NCBI GenBank assembly: GCA_947166905.1
Contig: CAMVFZ010000005.1
Span: 79,434 to 143,433 of the forward strand
DNA from: an uncultured Prevotellaceae bacterium
GTDB taxonomy: Bacteria; Bacteroidota; Bacteroidia; Bacteroidales; UBA932
DNA length: 64,000 nt
Direction of reading: 5' to 3'
The notes under the pieces were generated by a model. The model was not told the DNA's origin, did no database searches, and saw nothing but the letters and a program-made list of their open reading frames with translations. The translations under genes were made by a program, and so were the position numbers. Positions 16,822 through 24,243 of the stretch are shown here, in pieces. Numbering within the stretch: the first letter of the stretch is position 1; each line of letters opens with the position of its first letter.

Positions 16822-17376
16822 TTACTTGATTTTGGATTTGTATCGGGTTGTATAGCGCCCGTTGGCGATACCCACCAACTTCTTGGCTATCATCTTTTTA
16901 CGTATGGGGGCCACAAGGTCGGTAAACATATCCCCTTCAAGATGGGAAAGCTCATGCTGGACCATGCGGCAGGCAAAACGGTCGAAGGTCTCGGTTACCT
17001 TTTGCAAATCTTCGTTGTAATACTCTACGGTGATGGTGTCAGGGCGTCTGACATCGGCATAAATACCGGGGATGCTAAGGCAGCCCTCGTTATAAGTGCA
17101 CATATTGTCGCTCTGGGACACGATGCGAGGATTGATAAGGGTACGGCGGAAATCCTTGAGGTAATCGTACACATCAGTCATTTCCGTGCCGTCCACTATC
17201 ACTACCCTCTTGGAAACGCCAATCTGAGGCGCTGCAAGTCCGCAGCCCTCTGCTACAGCAAGGGTGTCCTTAAGGTCCTGTACCAAGGTTTTGATGCCCT
17301 CCGCATCTGCCAGGTCAATTTCTTCCGCCTTCTTGCGAAGGACCTCAGATCCGTAAAGATATATCGGTTGAATCAT
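16822..17376 (-). CDS. def: Peptide deformylase
   Basis: This 184-residue metalloenzyme removes the N-formyl group from nascent proteins. All three family motifs are present: GCGLAAPQIG (motif 1), NEGCLSIPG (motif 2, metal-binding Cys) and QHELSHLEG (motif 3). In motif 3 the zinc-binding HExxH is intact, although Ser replaces the more common Asp (HEIDH). Length is normal. The gene starts three bases after the ruvX stop and precedes the mutase gene by 12 bases, forming a compact housekeeping operon. Confidence 0.96.
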   Translation of the reverse strand: MIQPIYLYGSEVLRKKAEEIDLADAEGIKTLVQDLKDTLAVAEGCGLAAPQIGVSKRVVIVDGTEMTDVYDYLKDFRRTLINPRIVSQSDNMCTYNEGCLSIPGIYADVRRPDTITVEYYNEDLQKVTETFDRFACRMVQHELSHLEGDMFTDLVAPIRKKMIAKKLVGIANGRYTTRYKSKIK

Positions 17377-17379
17377 GTT

Positions 17380-17865
17380 TTAACGTCTTTTTTTAGTTAC
17401 TTTCCTGGACAGGCTTTCCGGCACTGAAGAAGGATCAACGGTCATTGCAGATCCCGACGCGCGGTCCATCCAGCTTTGCAGGATAATGGCGGCGCTAATC
17501 TTGTCTACCGACGCCTTATCCCTGCGTGCCGATGCCTTCATTCCCCCATCGATCATGGCCCTGTGTGCCAGAACCGATGTAAACCTTTCGTCTTCCAACT
17601 CTACCGGAATTCCCGGAAAGTGCTTTGCAAGCAAAGGAAGAAAGGCGTCCACATCTGCGGCGGCCTCTGACGGATTACCGTCCATATTGCGCGGATAACC
17701 AACTACGAACCGTATTATTCGTTCTCCAGCGGCGTAATTTTTGATATATTCTATTATCTTTGCAGATGGTACAGTATCAAGGGCGGAGGCAAAGATACCA
17801 AGCGGGTCGCTGACCGCAAGGCCGGTGCGCTTTCTGCCATAGTCTATACCGATAATCCTGTCCAT
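17380..17865 (-). CDS. ruvX: Putative Holliday junction resolvase / pre-16S rRNA nuclease
   Basis: This 161-residue protein belongs to the YqgF/RuvX family, with an RNase H-like fold. Visible motifs are the first-strand IIGIDYGRKRTGLAVSD (catalytic Asp), VVGYPRNMDGNPSEAA in the centre, and ELEDERFTSVLAH plus DKASVDKISAAIILQSWMD at the end. A basic tail of about 20 residues follows (ending KVTKKRR). Family members mature 16S rRNA 5' ends and may act on DNA junctions. A perfect -7 box ends only five bases upstream of the ATG, so the mRNA may be leaderless. Confidence 0.93.
   Translation of the reverse strand: MDRIIGIDYGRKRTGLAVSDPLGIFASALDTVPSAKIIEYIKNYAAGERIIRFVVGYPRNMDGNPSEAAADVDAFLPLLAKHFPGIPVELEDERFTSVLAHRAMIDGGMKASARRDKASVDKISAAIILQSWMDRASGSAMTVDPSSVPESLSRKVTKKRR
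17755..17762 (+). promoter_or_regulatory. Candidate -7 element for the 17.9-22.2 kb operon
   Basis: TATCTTTG is an exact -7 box located inside the opposite-strand ruvX gene. It would give a leader of about 125 bases before the M23-like gene. No -33 box is seen at 19 bases, and I found no better candidate closer to the gene. Confidence 0.3.
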
Positions 17866-17870
17866 CGTGA

Positions 17871-17878
17871 CAAAGATA
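17871..17878 (-). promoter_or_regulatory. -7 promoter element of the ruvX-def-manB-M23 operon
   Basis: The reverse complement is TATCTTTG, an exact match. It ends only five bases before the ruvX ATG, implying a near-leaderless transcript. Confidence 0.6.
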
Positions 17879-17893
17879 CGAAAAAGTTAACGT

Positions 17894-18739
17894 ATGTCAA
17901 AGGAAAATAGAGAACACAGGTCCAGAAGACTAAGGATATCCATAGTGGACGACAACACCCACAAACAGATATGGGTACTGCGCGGAAAGCGGTCCAGAAT
18001 CATTTTTTCCGCAGTGTCGGCCTTGATTGTCCTACTCCTGACAGTGTACATAATAATTGCCGTCACACCCATCAAGACTTTCTTCCCCGGCTACCCTGAC
18101 GCTCACCAGAGAAGGGCCGCAGCAGCCAATGCCATGACCATCGATTCACTGGAAACGGTTATAGCCAGGTGGGAGTTTTATTCAGAGAACCTGATGCGGG
18201 TTCTGGACGGCTCAGAAACGATATCCATCGATTCTCTTCTGCGTAGAAAGAACGTGGATGACGCCGCCGTAACAGGCAAAGATTACAGCCAGAGCGATTC
18301 CCTGCTCCGCGCAGCCGCAGAGGAAGCGGAAAAGTTTGGCCTTCACTCAGAAAACAGGAAGCTGCCTATCGAGGGCATGCACTTCTTCCCGCCGGTTAAA
18401 GGCGTCATTACCCAGGGCTTCGACAAATACACACACCCTTATGCCGAGGTCAGTGCCCCTTCGGGCTCTATTGTGATGGCCGTGGCCGATGGTTCCGTGA
18501 TGACGGCATCCTGGAGCGACCAGGACAAGTACACCATCATCATCCAGCATGAAAACGATCTGGTTTCCATAATCAAGGGCGTTGGCAAATCCACGATTAC
18601 AGCTGGATCAAAAGTCAAGGCCGGAGCGCCCGTAGGCTTGATCCAGGACCCTCTGGGAACCACGGAGGCACAGATTATAAGGGTGGAGCTTTGGTATAAA
18701 GGAGAGGCCGTCAATCCGGCGGAATACATTAAGTTTTAA
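17894..18739 (+). CDS. Membrane-anchored degenerate M23 (LytM-like) protein
   Basis: This 281-residue protein has a basic N-terminus, one transmembrane helix at about 36-57, and a periplasmic LytM/M23-like domain at about 163-281. The fold signature is clear (FPPVKGVITQGFD, VMAVADGSV, IIIQHEND, KAGAPVGLI, VELWYKGEAVNP). The catalytic residues are not conserved: the HxxxD site reads H181-P-Y-A-E185, and the final HxH is replaced by I-R-V in IIRVELW. It is therefore predicted to be enzymatically dead, perhaps an activator or scaffold like the degenerate LytM proteins EnvC and NlpD. Its TAA overlaps the ATG of dxr (TAATG). Confidence 0.85.
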   Translation: MSKENREHRSRRLRISIVDDNTHKQIWVLRGKRSRIIFSAVSALIVLLLTVYIIIAVTPIKTFFPGYPDAHQRRAAAANAMTIDSLETVIARWEFYSENLMRVLDGSETISIDSLLRRKNVDDAAVTGKDYSQSDSLLRAAAEEAEKFGLHSENRKLPIEGMHFFPPVKGVITQGFDKYTHPYAEVSAPSGSIVMAVADGSVMTASWSDQDKYTIIIQHENDLVSIIKGVGKSTITAGSKVKAGAPVGLIQDPLGTTEAQIIRVELWYKGEAVNPAEYIKF

Positions 18740-19893
18740 TGGTGAACAAGAGAAGAATAGCTATTCTTGGGGCTACCGGCAGCATCGGCCAGCAAGCCCT
18801 TGACGTTGTTGCCCGCAACAGGGAAATGTTTGAGGTAGAGTTGCTTACGGCAAACGAGAACGTAGAGCAGCTGGCAAAGGATGCCATCGCCTTCGATGCC
18901 AATGCCGCCGTAATCTGCAATCCGGCCAAGTATCCCCAGCTTGCCGCCGCACTTGAAGGTACGGATGTCAAGGCCTTCGCCGGTATAGATTCAGTAGTAC
19001 AGCTTGTAGCAGGTGACAACATAGACATAGTTCTTACCGCAATGGTGGGCTTCAGCGGAATGCGCCCCACTACAGCTGCAATCAAGGCAGGCAAAACCAT
19101 AGCTCTGGCCAACAAGGAAACTCTTGTGGCAGGCGGCGCCTTCATAATGGACCTTGCCAAAAAGTACGATGTAAACATACTTCCGGTAGACTCTGAGCAT
19201 TCTGCTATCTTCCAGTGCCTGATGGGATCTGTCGGCAACAAAATCAGCAAGATACACCTTACCGGCTCCGGCGGTCCCTTCCGCACCTGGGCCCGCGAAG
19301 ACATAGCCAAAGCGACTGCCGCACAGGCGCTTAAACACCCCAACTGGACTATGGGAGCCAAGATTACCATCGACTCCTCTACCCTGATGAACAAGGGCTT
19401 TGAGATGATAGAGGCCAGCTGGTTGTTCAATATGGAACCCAAGGACATAGAGGTTGTCATCCACCCTGAATCCGTTATCCATTCAATGATAGAGTATGCC
19501 GATGGTGCCGTGCTGGCGCAGATGGCAAGCCCGGATATGAGGCAGCCCATTCAATTTGCGCTTTGCTTCCCGGAGCGCCCGGAGCTCAATTCCAAGAAAC
19601 TGAATTTCAGCCAGTTGGGCAAGATGACCTTCGAGTCCCCGGACCTGGAGAAGTTCCCCTGTCTGGCCCTGGCATACGAGGCTGCACGCCGCGGAGGCAA
19701 CGTTGCCTGCGCGATGAACGCCGCCAACGAAGTGGCTGTAGCCGCCTTCCTGGCCGGAAAGATAGGCTTTTACGATATCCCGGCCCTTATTGAGAAAGCA
19801 ATGGAGACTGTGCCGTTTGTCAAGGCGCCCGTGCTTGAAGACCTTCTGGCTACGCACGAGCAGATAATGGCTCAAACCAAGGAGAGAATTTAA
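18739..19893 (+). CDS. dxr: 1-deoxy-D-xylulose 5-phosphate reductoisomerase
   Basis: This 384-residue cytoplasmic enzyme performs the second step of the MEP isoprenoid pathway, converting DXP to MEP with NADPH. It carries the NADPH-binding GATGSIGQQALDV, the NKETLVAGG loop, the metal/substrate motif PVDSEHSAIFQCL, and the catalytic lid region HPNWTMGAKITIDSSTLMNKG. Length is typical. The start overlaps the previous stop, and the rseP ATG follows directly after its stop. The first pathway enzyme, dxs, is encoded separately at 62010, and UppS, which uses the products, is at 32086. Confidence 0.97.
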   Translation: MVNKRRIAILGATGSIGQQALDVVARNREMFEVELLTANENVEQLAKDAIAFDANAAVICNPAKYPQLAAALEGTDVKAFAGIDSVVQLVAGDNIDIVLTAMVGFSGMRPTTAAIKAGKTIALANKETLVAGGAFIMDLAKKYDVNILPVDSEHSAIFQCLMGSVGNKISKIHLTGSGGPFRTWAREDIAKATAAQALKHPNWTMGAKITIDSSTLMNKGFEMIEASWLFNMEPKDIEVVIHPESVIHSMIEYADGAVLAQMASPDMRQPIQFALCFPERPELNSKKLNFSQLGKMTFESPDLEKFPCLALAYEAARRGGNVACAMNAANEVAVAAFLAGKIGFYDIPALIEKAMETVPFVKAPVLEDLLATHEQIMAQTKERI

Positions 19894-21234
19894 ATGAGTG
19901 CTGCTTTACTTAAAATACTGCAACTGATTGTTGCGCTTTCCGTTCTGATTCTGGTTCACGAGGCAGGACACTTTACCTTTTCCAAGTTGTTCAAGACAAG
20001 GGTAGACAAGTTCTTCCTTTTCTTTGACATCGGCGGAAAGGCCCTGCTTAGTACGAAACATGGCTGGTTCGCCAAATTGTTCCCCAGGTTCAAGGACAGT
20101 GAGACGGAATACGGTATCGGCTGGCTGCCACTGGGTGGCTACTGCAAAGTTTGCGGCATGGTGGACGAGTCCCTGGACATGGAAGCCCTTAAAGCAGAGC
20201 CCCAGCCTTGGGAGTTCCGTACCAAGAAAGCCTGGCAGCGTATGCTGATAATGGCCGGCGGAGTGCTGTACAACTTCATTTTTGCCATACTGCTATACAT
20301 TGCAGCACTTCAGATTTGGGGCACCAGCTATTACAACAATCAGGAGAACCGAATCTTTGCCAGCGAATTAGCTCAGGAAATGGGATTCCAGACTGGAGAC
20401 CGTATTCTTGCCCTTGACGACTACGTTCCTACCGATTTCTTTGCGCTGCAGGCAGACATCGCACGCAGGGACGTCAAGGTTGTCACCGTAGAACGCGGTT
20501 CTGATACGCTTCAGCTGTACATAGACCGCAGTTACATACCGCAAATCATCTCCACTCCCGGGATGTTTGACATAGCAGTCCCCTACGTGATAGATACCAT
20601 CCCGCCAAAATCTCCCAACTATGGTCTTGGCTACCGTAAGGGAGACCGGATTATCGCCGTCGACAGTGTAAAAATAGACTTCCTGCAGGACGCCAGAGGC
20701 CTTTTTGCAAACAAGCCGAACGCAGAGATGACGGCAACCCTGGTGCGTGACGGAGATACGCTCACCCTTCCCATCCGTACCGACAGTACGTCGATGGCTT
20801 TCATTTATGCCCACATCCCCGGGCTTTGCACCAGGGAGTATGGCTTCTTCGAGGCCATTCCGGCGGGCGTAGAGTTGACATTCAGCACCATCGGCAGTTA
20901 TCTTAGGGACCTGAAGATGGTTATGAGCCCTTCTACAGGGGCCTACAAGTCCGTGGGCAGTTTCCTTACCATCGCCGATGCCATGCCGACAAGCTGGAAC
21001 TGGCAGATTTTCGTAAGGCTGCTCGGATTGCTGTCCATAATGCTTGGAGTAATGAACCTGCTGCCGATACCGGCCCTGGACGGCGGTCACATAGTGTTCC
21101 TTATTTACGAGATGATTACCGGACGCAAGCCCAGCGACAAATTCATGCAGGTGGCACAAATGATAGGCATGGTTCTTATCCTGTTGCTGATGCTGTTTGC
21201 CTGCGGTAACGATATTGGAAGATTGTTCAGATAA
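19894..21234 (+). CDS. rseP: RseP-type site-2 zinc metalloprotease
   Basis: This is a 446-residue intramembrane protease (M50 family). The zinc motif HEAGH lies in the first membrane segment (LILVHEAGHFTFSK), and the third ligand is in the C-terminal NLLPIPALDGGH motif. PDZ domains occupy the periplasmic region between them (GYRKGDRIIAVDS is the clearest). The insert between helices 1 and 2 (about residues 45-80) is longer than in E. coli RseP, as is usual in Bacteroidota. Likely roles are cleavage of anti-sigma factors or remnant signal peptides. It starts immediately after dxr. Confidence 0.94.
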   Translation: MSAALLKILQLIVALSVLILVHEAGHFTFSKLFKTRVDKFFLFFDIGGKALLSTKHGWFAKLFPRFKDSETEYGIGWLPLGGYCKVCGMVDESLDMEALKAEPQPWEFRTKKAWQRMLIMAGGVLYNFIFAILLYIAALQIWGTSYYNNQENRIFASELAQEMGFQTGDRILALDDYVPTDFFALQADIARRDVKVVTVERGSDTLQLYIDRSYIPQIISTPGMFDIAVPYVIDTIPPKSPNYGLGYRKGDRIIAVDSVKIDFLQDARGLFANKPNAEMTATLVRDGDTLTLPIRTDSTSMAFIYAHIPGLCTREYGFFEAIPAGVELTFSTIGSYLRDLKMVMSPSTGAYKSVGSFLTIADAMPTSWNWQIFVRLLGLLSIMLGVMNLLPIPALDGGHIVFLIYEMITGRKPSDKFMQVAQMIGMVLILLLMLFACGNDIGRLFR

Positions 21235-21244
21235 TTTCATGACT

Positions 21245-22246
21245 ATGAAAACTATATTCTCAAAACTTTTTCTGGTTGCGATTGCCATGATGGCAGTTGT
21301 TTCCTGCAAGAATTCCAAGGCCCTGATGCCCAACATCAGCGGCAAGGCCGGAGAAGTTATCGTGGTAATTGACCGCGAGAACTGGGAGGGCAACCTTGGC
21401 AATGCATTAAGGGATGTACTTGCCGATGACTGCCCTTATCTTGTACCCCGCGAGCCCCTGTTTACTCTTGCAAACGTAAGCGTTTCAGGCTTCGGAGACC
21501 TCTTCAAGATTCATAGGAACATTATTATCTTCAATATCAACCCTCAGAACCAGAAAGAGCAGATCCAGTATATTAACGACGCCTGGGCAAAACCCCAATG
21601 CGTCATTAGGCTGGATGCCTATGACAGCGAGTCTGCGCTTAACTTGTTCAAAGAGAATTCTGCCCGCATCATAAGCACAATAGAGCAGGCAGAAAGGGAT
21701 AGGAACATAGCCAATGCAATAAGATACGAGAACGCTTCCGTTAGCGCTGTAGTTAAGGAAATCATGGGTGGTACGCCCCACTTCCCCGACGGCTACCGTA
21801 TTCGCAAGAATACTGGCGACTTCATCTGGATTGCCTACGATTCAGCATCAATCCTCCAGGATATCCTGGTTTACAAATATCCCGCAGTTGGCAACGAGCA
21901 GGACTTCACCCTTGAGAACCTGATTGCCAACCGCAATGCTGTTCTCAAAGACAATGTTCCCAGCAGCGCAGAGGGAAGTTTCATGACTACCGACGAGTCT
22001 TACCTTAAGCCTACCGTAGAATATATCAAATTCCGCGGACGCCAGTTTGCGCAGGTTCGTGGCTGGTGGGATGTTCATGGCGGATGGATGGGAGGCCCCT
22101 TCGTAATGCACGCCTTCTACAGCCAGGACGCAAAGGAAATCATTGTGCTTGACGCATTTGTGCATGCTCCGGGACACGACAAGAGACAGCTGCTGCGACA
22201 GGTAGAATCAATCATCTACTCCTTCGAGTGGGATAAAACGGAATAA
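21245..22246 (+). CDS. DUF4837-family lipoprotein
   Basis: This 333-residue lipoprotein of the DUF4837 family has the signal MKTIFSKLFLVAIAMMAVVS and a lipobox Cys (VVSCKNSK). I chose the ATG at 21245; another ATG two codons earlier (21239) is possible. A much longer frame overlapping rseP was rejected because the signal peptide begins here. Conserved segments include GKAGEVIVVIDRENWEG near the N-terminus and RGWWDVHGGWMGGPFV near the C-terminus. Function is unknown. The position directly after rseP recurs in this phylum, to my knowledge, and points to an envelope role. Confidence 0.85.
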   Translation: MKTIFSKLFLVAIAMMAVVSCKNSKALMPNISGKAGEVIVVIDRENWEGNLGNALRDVLADDCPYLVPREPLFTLANVSVSGFGDLFKIHRNIIIFNINPQNQKEQIQYINDAWAKPQCVIRLDAYDSESALNLFKENSARIISTIEQAERDRNIANAIRYENASVSAVVKEIMGGTPHFPDGYRIRKNTGDFIWIAYDSASILQDILVYKYPAVGNEQDFTLENLIANRNAVLKDNVPSSAEGSFMTTDESYLKPTVEYIKFRGRQFAQVRGWWDVHGGWMGGPFVMHAFYSQDAKEIIVLDAFVHAPGHDKRQLLRQVESIIYSFEWDKTE

Positions 22247-22262
22247 AGTTCTTCAAAAAATT

Positions 22263-22293
22263 TTTGCAGAATAGATAATTTTATCTACCTTTG
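22263..22293 (+). promoter_or_regulatory. Promoter of tRNA-Glu/rpsT (TTTG-N19-TACCTTTG)
   Basis: TTTG at 22263-22266 and TACCTTTG at 22286-22293 are exactly 19 bases apart. The transcript would cover the tRNA-Glu and rpsT, which are 22 bases apart with no terminator between them. Confidence 0.85.
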
Positions 22294-22304
22294 CAATCCC
22301 TAAG

Positions 22305-22324
22305 AAACGCCCTAAGCGTTTTTT
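22305..22324 (+). other. Small hairpin with T-run in tRNA-Glu leader
   Basis: AAACGC / GCGTTT around a CCTAA loop, followed by more T, lies between the promoter and the tRNA 5' end. It resembles a weak terminator or a processing hairpin. Confidence 0.4.
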
Positions 22325-22333
22325 GAGGCGGAC

Positions 22334-22405
22334 GGTGGGTTCGTATAACGGTTAGTACTCGGGATTTTCATTCCCGCAATAGGAGTTCGATTCTCCTACC
22401 CACTA
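22334..22405 (+). tRNA. tRNA-Glu (TTC)
   Basis: This is a 72-base cloverleaf. The acceptor pairs GGTGGGT (22334-22340) with ACCCACT (22398-22404), with a G-T first pair. The anticodon stem is CGGGA/TCCCG and the loop is TTTTCAT with anticodon TTC at 22367-22369. The T arm is AGGAG-TTCGATT-CTCCT. CCA is not encoded. Confidence 0.93.
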
Positions 22406-22427
22406 CTAAATATAAAAAATAAAAACT

Positions 22428-22682
22428 ATGGCAAATAACGCATCTGCAGAGAAGTGCATTCGCCAGAGCGAAAGGCACAGATTGCATAATAAGTATTATG
22501 CAAAAACAACCAGGAACGCCATCAGGGCTATCCGCAACACCACAGACAAGAAGGCAGCAGAAGAGAATGCACCTAAGGTCTACTCTATGATTGACAAGCT
22601 CGCTAAGATTGGTGTTATTCACAAGAATAAGGCTGCAAACCTTAAGAGTGGTATCGCAGTTTACATCAACAAGCTCGCATAA
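22428..22682 (+). CDS. rpsT: 30S ribosomal protein S20
   Basis: This is an 84-residue, strongly basic, helical protein starting [20 protein letters not shown] and containing the RNAIRAIR helix and the C-terminal [12 protein letters not shown] segment typical of bS20. Length matches the family. It binds 16S rRNA early in 30S assembly. It sits 22 bases after tRNA-Glu, so the two probably share the promoter at 22263, and it is followed by a strong terminator. Confidence 0.97.
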   Translation: MANNASAEKCIRQSERHRLHNKYYAKTTRNAIRAIRNTTDKKAAEENAPKVYSMIDKLAKIGVIHKNKAANLKSGIAVYINKLA

Positions 22683-22697
22683 AGCTTAGACGATAAG

Positions 22698-22726
22698 AGA
22701 ACTGCTTCCCGGGCAGTTCTTTTTTT
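22698..22726 (+). terminator. Terminator after rpsT
   Basis: AGAACTGC / GCAGTTCT with a TTCCCGG loop is followed by six further T. Confidence 0.9.
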
Positions 22727-22733
22727 ACGGGAT

Positions 22734-22806
22734 CGGGATGTAGCGCAGTTGGTAGCGTACTACGTTCGGGACGTAGGGGTCGTCCGTTCGAGTCGGATCA
22801 TCCCGA
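22734..22806 (+). tRNA. tRNA-Pro (CGG)
   Basis: This is a 73-base cloverleaf. The acceptor stem CGGGATG/CATCCCG is fully paired, and the anticodon stem is CTACG/CGTAG. The loop TTCGGGA has anticodon CGG at 22767-22769, reading the Pro codon CCG. The first base pair C-G is typical of tRNA-Pro. It follows directly after the rpsT terminator, and I see no separate promoter, so it may depend on read-through. Confidence 0.92.
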
Positions 22807-22810
22807 CACA

Positions 22811-22848
22811 AAAAAAAGTTCACACGAAACTGTGTGAACTTTTTTTTT
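22811..22848. terminator. Bidirectional terminator after tRNA-Pro
   Basis: AGTTCACAC / GTGTGAACT with a GAAACT loop is flanked by runs of A and T, so it can act on both strands. Confidence 0.9.
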
Positions 22849-22861
22849 GGTCGGGATATTA

Positions 22862-22927
22862 TTCCAATACTGGGGGCATGCCCCCAGACCCCGTGCTTCG
22901 CACTGCACCTGACGGTGCATGCTGGAA
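22862..22927. repeat. Compound palindromic element, possible three-armed cloverleaf
   Basis: Three inverted repeats follow one another inside an outer pair. The outer arms are TTCCA (22862-22866) and TGGAA (22923-22927). Arm 1 is the perfect 16-base palindrome TGGGGGCATGCCCCCA (22871-22886). Arm 2 is GTGC-TTC-GCAC (22893-22903). Arm 3 is TGCACC-TGAC-GGTGCA (22904-22919). It lies between the tRNA-Pro terminator and the 3' end of the porin gene, and is GC-richer than its surroundings. It does not look like a tRNA, since it has no T-loop or anticodon arm. It could be a REP-like element, a small non-autonomous mobile element or an RNA 3' end structure. Confidence 0.6.
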
Positions 22928-22962
22928 CTTTTGGCAAGCTAATGTCATTTAACAAAACCTCC

Positions 22963-24240
22963 TTAGAAGGTGAATTTTGCCATAGTGAGGATGCGGTGGT
23001 TGAGGACCCAGTGGAGGTCGTCCTGAACCAGACCCTTGGAATCCATGTTCTTACCGAACTGTACACCGGTGAGGTTGTACTCAATAGCAAGAGTAAGTTT
23101 ACCAAGGTTGTAAGCCAGGGTAGGAGTAGCACGGAACATCTGACGGATGTTCTTCTCTCCGCTGTTGTTGAACCAGTAATGGTCACCGTCAATCAGATCC
23201 TCAGAGGTACCGAGAAGCCTCTTGTAACCAACCATACCCATAACCTGCCACTTCTTACCGTACTGTACGGAAACGAAGGAAGCGGTGCTGCGCATAGGAG
23301 TGTACTCCCATGAACCATCGTTGTTAATCTTGCTTACACCGTATCCAGTGAGGAGATTCATGTGCTCGCCAGCCTGTGCGAAGATGCTCTTAGCACGAAC
23401 CTGGAAGCCATTCTTTCCGGTATACTGCAGGAATACGAAGGGAGAAACGGCAATAAGGCGATCGCTGAGAGGGCCCATCTCGTCTTTCCAACGAGGCTTG
23501 ATAGTAAAGAGGTTGGCACCAAGCTTTGCAGTGAAAGAAGAAGTAGGCTTAAGGGTAACGCCAGCGTAAACCTCCGGGATAAGGCCGTACTTCATGAAAT
23601 CAGCAGACTTGGTAACAGCAAGGTTTGTGCTGCTGGTAGGGCCTACGGGAAGATACTGCATTCCGTAAATAACACCACCGGTAAGGGTAACCTTCTTGCC
23701 AAAGCTGTAGTTAGCCATAACCTGGGGAGACCTGTTGAACGGATTGAAAGGCGCACCAGTCTCAAGGTTTACGATATGAGGCATATCGGCTGCCATAGGA
23801 TGCCATGTCTGGCCGATGGTAAGAAGGAAGCTGTTTTCAGCATTCTTGCCAAGCTTGTCCCAGGCAAGGCCGATGTAGGCCTGACGGAGGCGAAGGATAG
23901 CGGTAGAACCGCTCTTGGTATAGAAGTCAGCCTCTACCTTACCGCTAAGCTTCATGCTACCGTACTGGTAACCACTTACATCAAGACCAAGACGGGTTGT
24001 AAGTGAAAGCAGACGGAAGGAAGGATTCTCGTTATTGTCTGTACCATTGGCAAGTTTAGACTCGTCCTTGGGCATATAGAAATAGAGATCTTCCGTACCT
24101 GCCTTTACCTCACGGGAATCGAAGATAGCGTAATTTCTGATGAAACCGTAAAGCTTGAACTTTGCAGGGGTTTCATTCTGCGCCGGCAGCACTGTTGAAA
24201 GTGCTGCCAGAGCAAAAATACTAAGTATGAATTTTCTCAT
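22963..24240 (-). CDS. DcaP-like outer-membrane porin
   Basis: This is a 425-residue outer-membrane beta-barrel protein with a signal peptide (MRKFILSIFALAALSTVLPA) and a C-terminal phenylalanine (MAKFTF). The start of the mature part (KFKLYGFIRNYAIFDSRE), and LRLRQAYIGL and IGQTWHPMAADMP, match the DcaP-like trimeric porin family, members of which carry dicarboxylates and other small anions. It begins three bases after the stop of the DASS-M49 fusion gene. This gives an operon with an inner-membrane anion carrier and an outer-membrane anion channel. No terminator is obvious before the palindromic element at 22862. Confidence 0.85.
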   Translation of the reverse strand: MRKFILSIFALAALSTVLPAQNETPAKFKLYGFIRNYAIFDSREVKAGTEDLYFYMPKDESKLANGTDNNENPSFRLLSLTTRLGLDVSGYQYGSMKLSGKVEADFYTKSGSTAILRLRQAYIGLAWDKLGKNAENSFLLTIGQTWHPMAADMPHIVNLETGAPFNPFNRSPQVMANYSFGKKVTLTGGVIYGMQYLPVGPTSSTNLAVTKSADFMKYGLIPEVYAGVTLKPTSSFTAKLGANLFTIKPRWKDEMGPLSDRLIAVSPFVFLQYTGKNGFQVRAKSIFAQAGEHMNLLTGYGVSKINNDGSWEYTPMRSTASFVSVQYGKKWQVMGMVGYKRLLGTSEDLIDGDHYWFNNSGEKNIRQMFRATPTLAYNLGKLTLAIEYNLTGVQFGKNMDSKGLVQDDLHWVLNHRILTMAKFTF

Positions 24241-24243
24241 ATA

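Noticed and set aside
16822..17376. Peptide deformylase thought to be inactive because of HELSH
   Set aside because: The metal-binding HExxH and the EGCLS cysteine are intact, and the Ser is not a ligand.
16522..17427. 301-codon plus-strand reading frame opposite def and the mutase gene
   Set aside because: It is a shadow of the two clear minus-strand genes, with no family signature or start signal.
21197..21244. Extended start of the DUF4837 gene overlapping rseP
   Set aside because: The signal peptide with lipobox begins at the later ATG.
20368..21402. 344-codon minus-strand frame opposite rseP
   Set aside because: It lies antisense to rseP, which is complete and has the zinc motifs.
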